Source: Sphingobacterium sp. LZ7M1
GTDB taxonomy: Bacteria; Bacteroidota; Bacteroidia; Sphingobacteriales; Sphingobacteriaceae
DNA length: 64,000 nucleotides
Direction of reading: 5' to 3'
Assembly: GCF_024296865.1 (NCBI RefSeq)
Contig: NZ_CP101134.1
Location: 1,984,001-2,048,000, forward strand
The notes under the pieces are model-generated. The model did no database searches. It worked only from the letters and a program-made list of their open reading frames with translations, and was not told where the DNA came from. Both the position numbers and the translations under genes were made by a program. Positions 18,832 through 26,988 of the stretch are shown piece after piece (positions within the stretch are counted from its first letter, which is position 1; every line of letters starts with the position of its first letter).

Positions 18832-19477
18832 GAATTATTTAAATGAGGTTGAACAAAAAGTTGCTGAATCCTTATTGCAAATTAAAGCAATAAAATTACA
18901 ACCTAAAAACCCTTTTACTTGGGCGTCTGGATGGAAGTCACCAATTTATTGTGATAATCGCGTTGCGTTATCGCATCCAGCTATCCGAACATACATCCGT
19001 CAAAAGTTGTCACAATTGATTCAAGAGGAGTTTGGTTCAGTTGATATGATATCGGGAGTAGCGACTGCAGGGATCCCTCAAGGAGTATTAGTTGCGCAAG
19101 ATTTAGGCTTACCTTTTTCATATGTACGCAGCAGTGCAAAGGATCATGGTCGTCAGAACCTGATTGAGGGTGAAGTTATCAGTGGTCAGCGTGTTGTTGT
19201 CATTGAGGATTTGGTATCTACCGGAAAAAGCAGTTTGCAAGCCGTAAAAGCATTGCGTGATGCAGGTTGTAACGTTGTGGGATTGGTTTCAATCTTTACT
19301 TACGGACTAGAAGTTGCACGCAAAAACTTTGAAGAAGCAAAATGCACTTTCCACAGTTTGTGTAACTACGATGCCCTAATTCATGTTGCCGCTTCTAACA
19401 GCTATATCTTGGAATCGGATATTGAACTTTTGGAGAAATGGAAAATTGATCCAGCAAACTGGAACCCAGAATTATAA
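18830..19477 (+). CDS. pyrE: orotate phosphoribosyltransferase
   Basis: Converts orotate and PRPP to orotidine 5'-phosphate in pyrimidine synthesis. The PRPP-binding motif is VVVIEDLVSTGKS near residue 125, the catalytic-loop lysine region is in SSAKDHGRQN near 102-111, and the N-terminal WASGWKSPIYCDNR matches the family. With 215 residues it has normal length. It is followed after 3 bases by a SRPBCC protein, so the two share a transcript. No other pyrimidine genes are in the window. Confidence 0.95.
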   Translation: MNYLNEVEQKVAESLLQIKAIKLQPKNPFTWASGWKSPIYCDNRVALSHPAIRTYIRQKLSQLIQEEFGSVDMISGVATAGIPQGVLVAQDLGLPFSYVRSSAKDHGRQNLIEGEVISGQRVVVIEDLVSTGKSSLQAVKALRDAGCNVVGLVSIFTYGLEVARKNFEEAKCTFHSLCNYDALIHVAASNSYILESDIELLEKWKIDPANWNPEL

Positions 19478-19480
19478 ACT

Positions 19481-19879
19481 ATGACTATTATTCAAAACAC
19501 TGTAGAAATCAATAAACCCGTTTCAGAGGTTTATAATTTTCTTTCGGATATGAACAATCACGAGCAGTTAATGCCAGAAAACATCGTTAACTGGAGCTCA
19601 ACAGCCGATGAGGCAAGATTTACCATCAAGAATATGGCTAAATTGTCCCTACGTATCAGTGAAAGATTAGAGAACAAAGAATTGGTAAGTGTGCCGATTG
19701 AAGAAGCACCATTTCCTTTGACATTACGTTGGAAATTGGAGCCTTCTTCCGATAACAGTACCAGTGCCACATTCGTGATCGAAGCAGGTTTGAATATGAT
19801 GATGAAAATGATGGCTTCTGGTCCATTACAGAAGTTAGTTGATTTTCAGGTTGATAAATTGAAATCAGTATTGGGATAG
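19481..19879 (+). CDS. SRPBCC (START-like) domain protein
   Basis: A 132-residue protein that opens with the typical SRPBCC pattern (VEINKPVSEVYNFLSDMNNHEQLMPENI) and ends with an amphipathic helix. The fold is a helix-grip that binds hydrophobic ligands; in this small single-domain form the ligand is unknown. It is co-transcribed with pyrE (3-base gap) and followed by a terminator. The link to pyrimidine synthesis is positional only. Confidence 0.85.
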   Translation: MTIIQNTVEINKPVSEVYNFLSDMNNHEQLMPENIVNWSSTADEARFTIKNMAKLSLRISERLENKELVSVPIEEAPFPLTLRWKLEPSSDNSTSATFVIEAGLNMMMKMMASGPLQKLVDFQVDKLKSVLG

Positions 19880-19905
19880 TTATATCCTGAAGATATGAAA
19901 TAGGG

Positions 19906-19934
19906 AAGAGCAATGAGAATTGCTCTTTTTTTTG
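19906..19934 (+). terminator. terminator after the pyrE operon
   Basis: AAGAGCAA (19906-19913) pairs with TTGCTCTT (19920-19927), 6-base loop, followed by six T. Confidence 0.88.
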
Positions 19935-19948
19935 GTAGGGATGGTTTT

Positions 19949-19986
19949 GAACCAGGATGAATGGGATGAGAGGATGGGCCAAGATT
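19949..19986 (+). repeat. single unit of the AACCAGGAT dispersed repeat
   Basis: Runs from GAACCAGGATGAATGGGATG to CCAAGATT. It matches the units of the array at 28107-28282 and the two minus-strand units at 63064-63146. Confidence 0.7.
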
Positions 19987-20043
19987 AGGTTCAAATACTA
20001 TAAAATAATACCTCAATTTTATTATTATGATAGAATCTTTCCT

Positions 20044-20051
20044 TATATTTG
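20044..20051 (+). promoter_or_regulatory. -7 element before the copper locus
   Basis: TATATTTG fits TAnnTTTG and lies 31 bases before the TTG start proposed at 20083. It supports placing the start of the first CxGxC gene downstream of it. Confidence 0.4.
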
Positions 20052-20082
20052 GGACATATTTGCTAAAGACAATAGTCCAGAT

Positions 20083-20451
20083 TTGAAACTCTTCTTTACA
20101 TATATCCTATTAGTGAGTTTGACACTGCAATCTTTTTATCGCAGTATCATGACTATGGAGTATGAGATTCATCTTCCGGACTACATTGCCAACTGTATCA
20201 ACAAGAGTCGCCCAGATTTACATTGTAATGGTCAGTGTGTGTTGATGCAAAAGATCAGAGACAAAGAGAAAAAAGAATCCAAAAAGAATTTCGTGGTCTA
20301 TGAATATAGTTCGCATTATGTTCATAAAGAATTCAGTACGTTGATCAAACCTATTACGGTTGAAGAGCCTGTTGAAAAGCCTCTTCCAATTTACATCTCT
20401 GAGTATAGATTTGAATTCAGCAATCCGCTTTTCCGTCCCCCAATTGCTTAA
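20083..20451 (+). CDS. single-pass CxGxC protein, first of two paralogs
   Basis: About 122 residues: one membrane span at the start (KLFFTYILLVSLTLQSFY), then LHCNGQCVLMQKIRDKEKK and a C-terminal region ending NPLFRPPIA. The frame extends upstream to an ATG at 19957, but that start lies in a dispersed repeat and precedes a TAnnTTTG box, so a TTG at 20083 is preferred; it gives the same length and layout as the second paralog at 23520. The shared pattern C-x-G-x-C after one span, followed by lysine-rich residues, suggests a thiol or metal site on the periplasmic side. No named family is recognised. It probably heads the copper locus. Confidence 0.65.
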   Translation: MKLFFTYILLVSLTLQSFYRSIMTMEYEIHLPDYIANCINKSRPDLHCNGQCVLMQKIRDKEKKESKKNFVVYEYSSHYVHKEFSTLIKPITVEEPVEKPLPIYISEYRFEFSNPLFRPPIA

Positions 20452-20597
20452 TCCTTAGCAGTAGGACAGCCCTTTATGGAATTTTATTAAAATGGATGCT
20501 CATGCGCATGATGCATTTGTTGGTCTTTGTGCAATTTTTCTGAATTCCCTCTTACTGCCCTTCATTTCATTTTTAAAACAGCAATACCTATTTAATA

Positions 20598-21521
20598 ATG
20601 CAGAAAATAATAATGATTATTTCGCTGTGCCTATTATTCATATCCTGTACAAAAGAAAAAACAGATTATGAAGCTGAAATTGGCACAGAAGAACCTGAAA
20701 AACTGGAATTTAAGGAAGCCTATTCCTTTGAAAAAAATGGCTATAAAGTAAGTGTAGAGGCTTTGAATGGTACTTTGACCAAAGGGTATAATGAGCTTAG
20801 GATCAGAGTTTTCAATAAACAAAGCAATGCAGAGGTCAATGCTGCATCGCTTGGCTTTTTACCGATTATGACAGGGATAGAGGGTAAACAAGTGTCATGT
20901 CCTCATCGCTATCAATTGACATATAATTCAGCGGAGAAGTTCTATGCTGCCTTCGCTGTATTTACAGAGCTCAGCAGTAATGAAAATAAATGGGACCTGT
21001 ATATCAGGATGAACGTTGGAATGCAAGAATTGCTGATCAAGGAACCGATTACAGTAAAAGAACAGACCAATAAAAACCTGAACATGGTTTCCTTTTTCGG
21101 AAATGACAATGAACAATATTTTATTGCACTCTTGGGGCCTCGGTCTCCAAAAGTAGCTGAAAACAACTTGTTGGCAGCAGTGTACAAGTACAATAATCCT
21201 TTGGCTCCCTCAAAGACAGAGTTTCCTGATCCAAGTCTGTTCAATTATTCTGAAGTCAAAGGGTTTACCTTGAAATTGGATCCTAGGATGCCTGAACCTT
21301 CCATGGGAAACCATTCCTCGCCAAATAATAAGGACTTAGTTCAAGGGAAAGACGGTTTTTATCATGGCGTAGTAAACTATACCATGACCGGAAATTGGAC
21401 CTTGAATTTCATTTTCATGAACCAAAACGGAAAAATACTTAAGGGAACTGAGGTTCCAAAGGATTTTACACCGGGTGTGGAAGGTAAAAAAAGTGAACTG
21501 TTCATTGATATATTATTCTAA
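20598..21521 (+). CDS. YtkA/FixH-like lipoprotein of the copper locus
   Basis: A 307-residue lipoprotein (lipobox LLFISC, Cys17) with two Ig-like beta regions. The second one ends in a segment similar to YtkA/FixH-like domains: PEPSMGNHSSPNN, then GFYHGVVNYTMTGNWTLNFIF. The Met and His residues in this stretch are of the kind seen in copper-binding proteins. It is 5 bases upstream of the TonB receptor gene and must be co-transcribed with it. A role in handling copper at the cell surface or in the periplasm is inferred from the neighbours. Confidence 0.7.
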   Translation: MQKIIMIISLCLLFISCTKEKTDYEAEIGTEEPEKLEFKEAYSFEKNGYKVSVEALNGTLTKGYNELRIRVFNKQSNAEVNAASLGFLPIMTGIEGKQVSCPHRYQLTYNSAEKFYAAFAVFTELSSNENKWDLYIRMNVGMQELLIKEPITVKEQTNKNLNMVSFFGNDNEQYFIALLGPRSPKVAENNLLAAVYKYNNPLAPSKTEFPDPSLFNYSEVKGFTLKLDPRMPEPSMGNHSSPNNKDLVQGKDGFYHGVVNYTMTGNWTLNFIFMNQNGKILKGTEVPKDFTPGVEGKKSELFIDILF

Positions 21522-21526
21522 AAGCT

Positions 21527-23518
21527 ATGCGTAAAATCATTTCCATCCTTGTGCTTATCCTTATTTCCCTACAATCTCAAGCACAGGATACATTAAGGAA
21601 TAAACAAGATACGGTTCAAAAGATTGAAGAGGTTAAAGTAAAAGGTGTTCGGAAACGGAAGATTGAGACGGAAATGAAAATGGCTGTTTCGGTGGATGAA
21701 TTCCTAGCCTCATCAGATAAGATCAGTTTTATCAAGAGGGGAGCTTATGCTTGGGAGCCCATGCTGAACAATATGAGCTCGGAACGTTCGACCATTACCA
21801 TTGACGGGATGCATATTTTTGGCGCCTGTACAGATAAAATGGATCCCATTACTTACTATGTGGAGAGCAATAATCTGTCAACCATTGATATCAAATCTGG
21901 TCAAGAAGGAAGCATGCATGGAGCCACAGTTTCTGGAAGCATTGATCTGAAGCGAAAAAGTACGGCATTTGATAGCGTTTCATATTATAAAGGCTCTTAC
22001 CAAAGTGGCTTTGAGTTCAACAATAACCAATTCTTTAACTTAGGCAACCTTTCCTATAGTAGCGATAAGTTTGTAGCGGACGCAAGTGTTGCCTATCGTA
22101 AAGCAGGCAATTATCTTGATGGGAATAATGAGGAGGTCAAGCATTCGCAATACCGGAAGTTCAATAGTTCACTTGGACTTGCCTATAAGACCAGTGATCT
22201 TTCATCCATCCGAGTAGATGCAATCTTTGACCAAGCCAATGATGTAGGCTATCCTGCCTTACCAATGGACCTATGGCTTTCCAGGGCAATCATTACTTCA
22301 GTTGCCTATAAACAATTGTTTGAGGAGGGCCTATTTAAAGTTTGGGATACCAAAGTCTATTTTAATGCCATCGAACATTATATGGACGATACCAAAAGAC
22401 CGGAAAATCTTGTTCATATGGATATGCCTGGCTGGAGCAATACATTTGGTCTGGTGTCTAGTGTGAACATGAAAGAAGGTCGGTACAGTTCAGATATCCA
22501 ATTGAATGCCTATCAGAACCTATCGATTGCAGAAATGACCATGTATCCACAGGATCGTAGCAAGAAAACCATGTTTGCCTACAGTTGGCCTTGGGTAACT
22601 AGCAGATTTGCCAGTGTATCGATGAACAATTCCTATGATTTTACGGAAAATAGCAGATTAAATTTTGGTGGATCATTGGGCTATAACTATAACCATTCCA
22701 AGTATGTGGAATTTAACTGGATTTTTCACCCAGGTACTCCTCAGGAAAAGAGTAGGATCCTTCCAGGCTTACATGCCAGTTATGACTTAAGCGTTGAGAG
22801 GTTTAATTTTTCTGTGGGAACAGGTTATGGACAGCGAGCGCCGTCGGTATCAGAAGGTTATGGTTATTATATCTACAATAGTTTTGATCGCTACGATTAT
22901 ATCGGTAATCCAGATCTGAAAAATGAAATATCCTTTGAAGGAAATGCGAGTGCCGGTTACAAGACAGAAAGAATGGGGATCGATGCAAAGGTTAACTATT
23001 TCTACATTCAAAACTATATCGTAGGAAGGATCTTAAGCTTAGGGAGCCCGATGAACTACCAATCGGTAGGAGTAAAGGGATATACCTCTTTAGATCATGC
23101 CAGGATTTTCAATTTCAGTTTAAATGCTAATTATGATATCCTGCCACACCTGCATTGGAAAGGGAATGTAACCTATGCCCGTGCAACAGATGAAAGAGGC
23201 GGAAACCTACCTTTTATCAGGCCATTGAGCTATCAGACTTCCATACATTACATGTATAAGCAGTTTGGAATTCAGACCTCCCTAAATGGCGACATGGAAC
23301 AGCGAAATTATAGCCCTGAGTATGGTGAAGACCTCACATCGGCCTATCAGGTATGGAATGTGTCGGCAGACTATAACCTGACCTTTGGGAAGTATACAGC
23401 CATGGTTCAGGTCGGAGCTGAAAACCTATTCAATGAATATTACAGCACTTATGCAGACTGGGGAAATATCCCAAGAATGGGAAGGAATATTTTTACGTCC
23501 ATAAAATTAAGCTTCTAA
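21527..23518 (+). CDS. OprC-like TonB-dependent copper receptor
   Basis: A 663-residue outer-membrane receptor: signal peptide ending SQAQ, TonB-box-like IEEVKV near 34-39, plug domain, then a beta barrel ending in Phe (IKLSF). It lacks the N-terminal carboxypeptidase-like domain of SusC-type receptors. The plug contains Cys101-TDK-Met105 (CxxxM), and a barrel strand contains His284-Tyr-Met286 (HxM). Both motifs form the copper site of Pseudomonas OprC, so an OprC/NosA-like copper receptor is likely. The gene lies in a run with a YtkA-like lipoprotein before it (5-base gap) and a CxGxC protein after it (1-base gap). Confidence 0.85.
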   Translation: MRKIISILVLILISLQSQAQDTLRNKQDTVQKIEEVKVKGVRKRKIETEMKMAVSVDEFLASSDKISFIKRGAYAWEPMLNNMSSERSTITIDGMHIFGACTDKMDPITYYVESNNLSTIDIKSGQEGSMHGATVSGSIDLKRKSTAFDSVSYYKGSYQSGFEFNNNQFFNLGNLSYSSDKFVADASVAYRKAGNYLDGNNEEVKHSQYRKFNSSLGLAYKTSDLSSIRVDAIFDQANDVGYPALPMDLWLSRAIITSVAYKQLFEEGLFKVWDTKVYFNAIEHYMDDTKRPENLVHMDMPGWSNTFGLVSSVNMKEGRYSSDIQLNAYQNLSIAEMTMYPQDRSKKTMFAYSWPWVTSRFASVSMNNSYDFTENSRLNFGGSLGYNYNHSKYVEFNWIFHPGTPQEKSRILPGLHASYDLSVERFNFSVGTGYGQRAPSVSEGYGYYIYNSFDRYDYIGNPDLKNEISFEGNASAGYKTERMGIDAKVNYFYIQNYIVGRILSLGSPMNYQSVGVKGYTSLDHARIFNFSLNANYDILPHLHWKGNVTYARATDERGGNLPFIRPLSYQTSIHYMYKQFGIQTSLNGDMEQRNYSPEYGEDLTSAYQVWNVSADYNLTFGKYTAMVQVGAENLFNEYYSTYADWGNIPRMGRNIFTSIKLSF

Positions 23519-23519
23519 G

Positions 23520-23897
23520 ATGTTGGTTCGAGTAATAAGTGGTTTATTGATGTTATTGTCTGTGCTGGTCGGTTTTCAGCAGGCTATAATCGTTATGCAC
23601 TTTAAGCTCAACCAAGAAAAGATTGAAATGGCTTATTGCGAGAACAAAAATAAGCCCGAGATGCAATGCCATGGACTTTGTCATTTGAAAAAACAATTGG
23701 AAGATCAGGAAAATTCAGAAACAGCACCCCCCAAGAATTATCCTAGGGTCGATATGCTCGTTGCTACAGATTTTGAATTTATTTTGAGTGATTATGATTC
23801 GGAATGCAGTGAAGTAATCACTGGTTATCAAGAAGTCTATTATAAGGAACCCTTAAGGGAGATTTTTATACCACCGCCTATCTATGATATAGTTTAA
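23520..23897 (+). CDS. single-pass CxGxC protein, second paralog
   Basis: A 125-residue protein with one N-terminal membrane span (ISGLLMLLSVLVGF), then YCENKNKPEMQCHGLCHLKKQLEDQE and a C-terminal region ending in proline-rich IFIPPPIYDIV. The C-x-G-x-C motif and layout match the protein at 20083-20451, so the copper locus encodes two copies flanking the lipoprotein and receptor. It starts one base after the receptor stop codon. The Cys, His and Met residues suggest metal or disulfide chemistry in the periplasm. This is inference; no family function is known to me. Confidence 0.75.
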   Translation: MLVRVISGLLMLLSVLVGFQQAIIVMHFKLNQEKIEMAYCENKNKPEMQCHGLCHLKKQLEDQENSETAPPKNYPRVDMLVATDFEFILSDYDSECSEVITGYQEVYYKEPLREIFIPPPIYDIV

Positions 23898-23963
23898 GTT
23901 TATATAATATAAGTTAATGTTTTAAAAATCAAATAATTAAAAAATAAATAAGAAATTAATCTA

Positions 23964-24830
23964 ATGAAAAATTCAATTAAATATATTGCTGCTTTACTTG
24001 CTGTTTCTTTGTTCGTGTCCTGTTCTAAGGATAATGTTGATCCAGTAGCCAATAATATTACTTTACACTTTGATAATACCTTTAAGGGGAAAAGTATCGT
24101 ACTTGGTGATGCAAATAGCAGTACCGCAAGCCAAAACACTTCAGCTGCCGGACAGGTACATCAGTTCTCTGAAATCAAGTATGTAATCAGTAACATTCGT
24201 TTGATCAAAGCAGAAGGTACGGAAATCCCATATAACATTAATGATCTAGATAAAGGGGCTGCTGTAATCAATCAAGCTAAAGCGACGACTTTAGATTTTG
24301 TGTTGAGCAATATCCCTTCAGGAGAGTACAAACAGATCAAATTTGGTCTGGGTGTAAAGCAGGAATTGAATACCTTGGATGAAACCAAGTTCCCTAACTT
24401 TTATAAAGCGGCAGGTGCCAATGATACCGAAATGATGTGGGAGTGGGGTTCAGGCTACCGTTTTACTAAACTTGAAGGTTTCTATGGAGCAGACCATAAA
24501 AAGATGTCTATCCATACCGGTAGTACAGTTGAAGGTAAAGAGGGAGCTTATACCCAAGGAGTAGATGCCTATAGAGAAATTTCTTTGAATCTGACTTCAG
24601 TAGCTACTGTAGGACGTACCTCTCCAAAAATCACCATCAATGCTGATTTTGATAAGTTATTAAGTGGAAAAACCAATACCATTACCTTGTCAACAGGTAC
24701 TGGAATGGGTGACAATGCTACGCCGAATATCCATACTGCTGTGCAGATGGTGAAATTCGTTGACAATTTAGGTGGAAATGGAAGTAGCGACCTTTCAGGT
24801 ATGTTCTCCATTAGCAAGGTAGAAAATTAA
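23964..24830 (+). CDS. MbnP-family copper-binding lipoprotein
   Basis: A 288-residue lipoprotein (lipobox LFVSC, Cys20) of the MbnP family. Recognisable are the first strand LHFDNTF (His37), SEIKYVISNIRLI, and the hallmark MMWEWGSGYRFTKLEGFY at residues 157-174 with Trp159 and Trp161. In Methylosinus MbnP a tryptophan is oxidised to kynurenine by the partner MbnH and then takes part in copper binding. An MbnH-like gene follows directly here, so the same chemistry is likely. No methanobactin precursor gene is seen. A hairpin terminator separates it from the partner gene. Confidence 0.88.
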   Translation: MKNSIKYIAALLAVSLFVSCSKDNVDPVANNITLHFDNTFKGKSIVLGDANSSTASQNTSAAGQVHQFSEIKYVISNIRLIKAEGTEIPYNINDLDKGAAVINQAKATTLDFVLSNIPSGEYKQIKFGLGVKQELNTLDETKFPNFYKAAGANDTEMMWEWGSGYRFTKLEGFYGADHKKMSIHTGSTVEGKEGAYTQGVDAYREISLNLTSVATVGRTSPKITINADFDKLLSGKTNTITLSTGTGMGDNATPNIHTAVQMVKFVDNLGGNGSSDLSGMFSISKVEN

Positions 24831-24836
24831 TACATT

Positions 24837-24877
24837 AGAGCCTTTCTTATTCGAGAGTAAGGAAGGCTCTTTCTTTT
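24837..24877 (+). terminator. hairpin between the mbnP-like and mbnH-like genes
   Basis: AGAGCCTT at 24837-24844 pairs with AAGGCTCT at 24863-24870, extended inwards by CTTA/TAAG with a mismatch, and is followed by a T-rich tail. It has the form of a terminator but lies inside an apparent operon, so it may reduce expression of the downstream gene. Confidence 0.75.
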
Positions 24878-24888
24878 ATTTTTTCCAT

Positions 24889-25923
24889 ATGAGAAAGATA
24901 AAATGGTTAGTCGTTCTATTCCTTGTGCTTGGATTTGTGAGTTCCTGTCAAGACAGGGAAGAAATTGAAGAAATTCCATTTGACAATCCTGAAATACCCT
25001 TGGAGATCCCTTTGGATTTTCCTGCGATGAATTCTTCGGTTCAGGGGAATAAGCCTACAAAATATGGAGTGGAACTTGGGAAGATGCTCTTCAATGAAAA
25101 AAGGTTCAGCGGAAATAATACGATTTCCTGTGCTTCTTGCCATCAGCCTGAAAAGGCATTTGCGGATGAGAATCCTAAATCTATAGGGGTATACAATCGA
25201 GTTGGGCTAAGAAATACGCCTGCTGTCCAAAACATGGCCTTTATGAGGCATTATAATTGGGATGGTAATATCCTTCAACTAGAGAAACAGCCTTTGGTGC
25301 CTATCATTACCCATGAAGAGATGAATTCATCGATCATGGAAGTCATTGCTAAACTTCGGGATGATCCTACCTATAAAGAGATGTTCAGGAAGGCATTTGG
25401 CGATGAACAAATCACTGCTGACCGAATTTATAGAAGCATAGTTCAATTTGAATATACATTGATCAGTGCAAATAGTAAATACGATAGGGTTGTCCATCAA
25501 GGTAGGGAGCAATTTACCGAGTCGGAGGAAAAAGGGTTAAAAGTGTTTGAGGCGAAATGTAAAAGTTGCCATGGAACAGGGCTGTTTACCGATCAGAGCT
25601 TTCGGAATATTGGTTTCCCGATTAACCCTGATACAGAAGAGGCGGGACGGGCACGAGTAACGGGAGATCCAAAAGATTGGATGAGCTATCGGGTCCCTTC
25701 GTTGAGAAATATTGAATTTACTGCGCCTTATGGGAGCTTTGGGCAATTTAAGACGTTAAAAGACGTATTAGATTATATGGATCAAGGTGTTTTGTATGCA
25801 GAGAATTTAGATCCTATTTTTAAGGCAAATGGGAATAGGTTACCTATGAGTGAAGAAGAGAAAGCCGACATCATCGCTTTCCTGAAAACATTGAGCGATC
25901 ATTCTTTTGTTGCTCGAAAATAA
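24889..25923 (+). CDS. MbnH-like di-heme cytochrome c peroxidase
   Basis: A 344-residue periplasmic lipoprotein (FVSSC, Cys20) of the di-heme peroxidase family that includes CcpA, MauG and MbnH. Two haem c sites are visible: CASCH at residues 81-85 and CKSCH at 224-228. Trp124 in HYNWDGN could relay electrons between the haems. Next to an MbnP-family gene it is best read as MbnH-like, an enzyme that forms a bis-Fe(IV) state and oxidises a tryptophan of MbnP, rather than a plain H2O2 peroxidase. It starts 58 bases after the mbnP-like stop, behind a terminator-like hairpin. The ordinary peroxidase role remains the alternative. Confidence 0.85.
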   Translation: MRKIKWLVVLFLVLGFVSSCQDREEIEEIPFDNPEIPLEIPLDFPAMNSSVQGNKPTKYGVELGKMLFNEKRFSGNNTISCASCHQPEKAFADENPKSIGVYNRVGLRNTPAVQNMAFMRHYNWDGNILQLEKQPLVPIITHEEMNSSIMEVIAKLRDDPTYKEMFRKAFGDEQITADRIYRSIVQFEYTLISANSKYDRVVHQGREQFTESEEKGLKVFEAKCKSCHGTGLFTDQSFRNIGFPINPDTEEAGRARVTGDPKDWMSYRVPSLRNIEFTAPYGSFGQFKTLKDVLDYMDQGVLYAENLDPIFKANGNRLPMSEEEKADIIAFLKTLSDHSFVARK

Positions 25924-26027
25924 TTGATTTTACATTCAAAACACTTATTGTTGGTTTAATTGGTCTATTGTGAGCAATAGATTTTGTATTTTTGTCATAT
26001 TTGCATGAGCATAACATTAAATAGAAA

Positions 26028-26972
26028 ATGGAGTTAAACTTAAAGCGCCCGTTGGCATTTTTTGATTTGGAAACTACGGGTGTCCAAGTGTCAAGTGATA
26101 GAATTGTAGAGCTTTCCATATTGAAGGTCAGTCCAGGTGGAAAAGAAGATACGTTGACAATGAAGGTGAACCCTGAGATTCCGATTCCGGCTGAGTCTTC
26201 TATGTTTCATGGGATTTATGATGAAGACGTAAAGGATTTGCCGAATTTCCAAGCGAGGGCGAAAGAAGTTGCTGATTTTATCGGAGATGCGGATTTAGCA
26301 GGATACAATTCAAACAAGTTTGATGTTCCAATGTTAATGGAAGAGTTTTTACGCGCAGGGGTTGACTTCTCTTTAGAGGGAAGGTCCTTTGTCGATGTAC
26401 AGAACATTTTTCACCAGATGGAACAGAGAACGCTAAAGGCGGCTTATAAGTTTTATTGCAATGAAAGCCTAGATAATGCCCATACTGCTGAGGCCGATGT
26501 AAGAGCAACCTATGAAGTCTTGAAAGCACAGTTGTCCAAATATGAAAATGTAGAATATGAGGATAAGCATGGGGTTGTTTCTGTACCTGTAGTCAATGAC
26601 GTTGAAGCTTTGCATTCATTTACCAACCTGAGCAAACCGGTGGATTTTGCCGGACGTTTGGTCTATGATGCGGATGGTGATGCAAGCATTAACTTTGGAA
26701 AACACAAAGGGAAAAAAGTTGTTGAGGTTTTTGATGTTGAACCGAGCTATTATGCTTGGATGCAAAATGGAGATTTCCCATTGTATACCAAGAAGGTATT
26801 GGAAGGGATTTGGAACGAGCATAAAAACAAGAAAAGAGAGGCAAGGGTAAACAACCCGGTCCAAGCAACAAGTCCAAGTAAGGATTTTAAAAAACCGGAA
26901 AGGAAACCAGAGCCAAGTAAACCCATTACCAATGATATGTTAAAGGGTTTGCAAGATAAATTTAAAAAATAA
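26028..26972 (+). CDS. DnaQ-like 3'-5' exonuclease with C-terminal DUF3820-like part
   Basis: A 314-residue protein. Residues 10-170 are an RNase T/DnaQ-type exonuclease with exo I FFDLETTG, exo II region NSNKFDVPML and exo III HTAEADVRAT. Behind it lies INFGKHKGKKVVEVFDVEPSYYAWM, a short motif like the one in DUF3820 proteins, and the C-terminus is lysine- and proline-rich. This layout occurs in Bacteroidota as a 'DNA polymerase III epsilon-like' nuclease separate from the replicative proofreading subunit. TATTTTTG (25987-25994) is a likely -7 box. It is followed after 16 bases by trxB. Confidence 0.88.
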   Translation: MELNLKRPLAFFDLETTGVQVSSDRIVELSILKVSPGGKEDTLTMKVNPEIPIPAESSMFHGIYDEDVKDLPNFQARAKEVADFIGDADLAGYNSNKFDVPMLMEEFLRAGVDFSLEGRSFVDVQNIFHQMEQRTLKAAYKFYCNESLDNAHTAEADVRATYEVLKAQLSKYENVEYEDKHGVVSVPVVNDVEALHSFTNLSKPVDFAGRLVYDADGDASINFGKHKGKKVVEVFDVEPSYYAWMQNGDFPLYTKKVLEGIWNEHKNKKREARVNNPVQATSPSKDFKKPERKPEPSKPITNDMLKGLQDKFKK

Positions 26973-26988
26973 AGAACCATTCAATATT

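Noticed and set aside
19957..20082. Longer N-terminus for the first CxGxC protein
   Set aside because: This part would be encoded by a dispersed repeat and would precede a TAnnTTTG box; the paralog at 23520 has no such extension.
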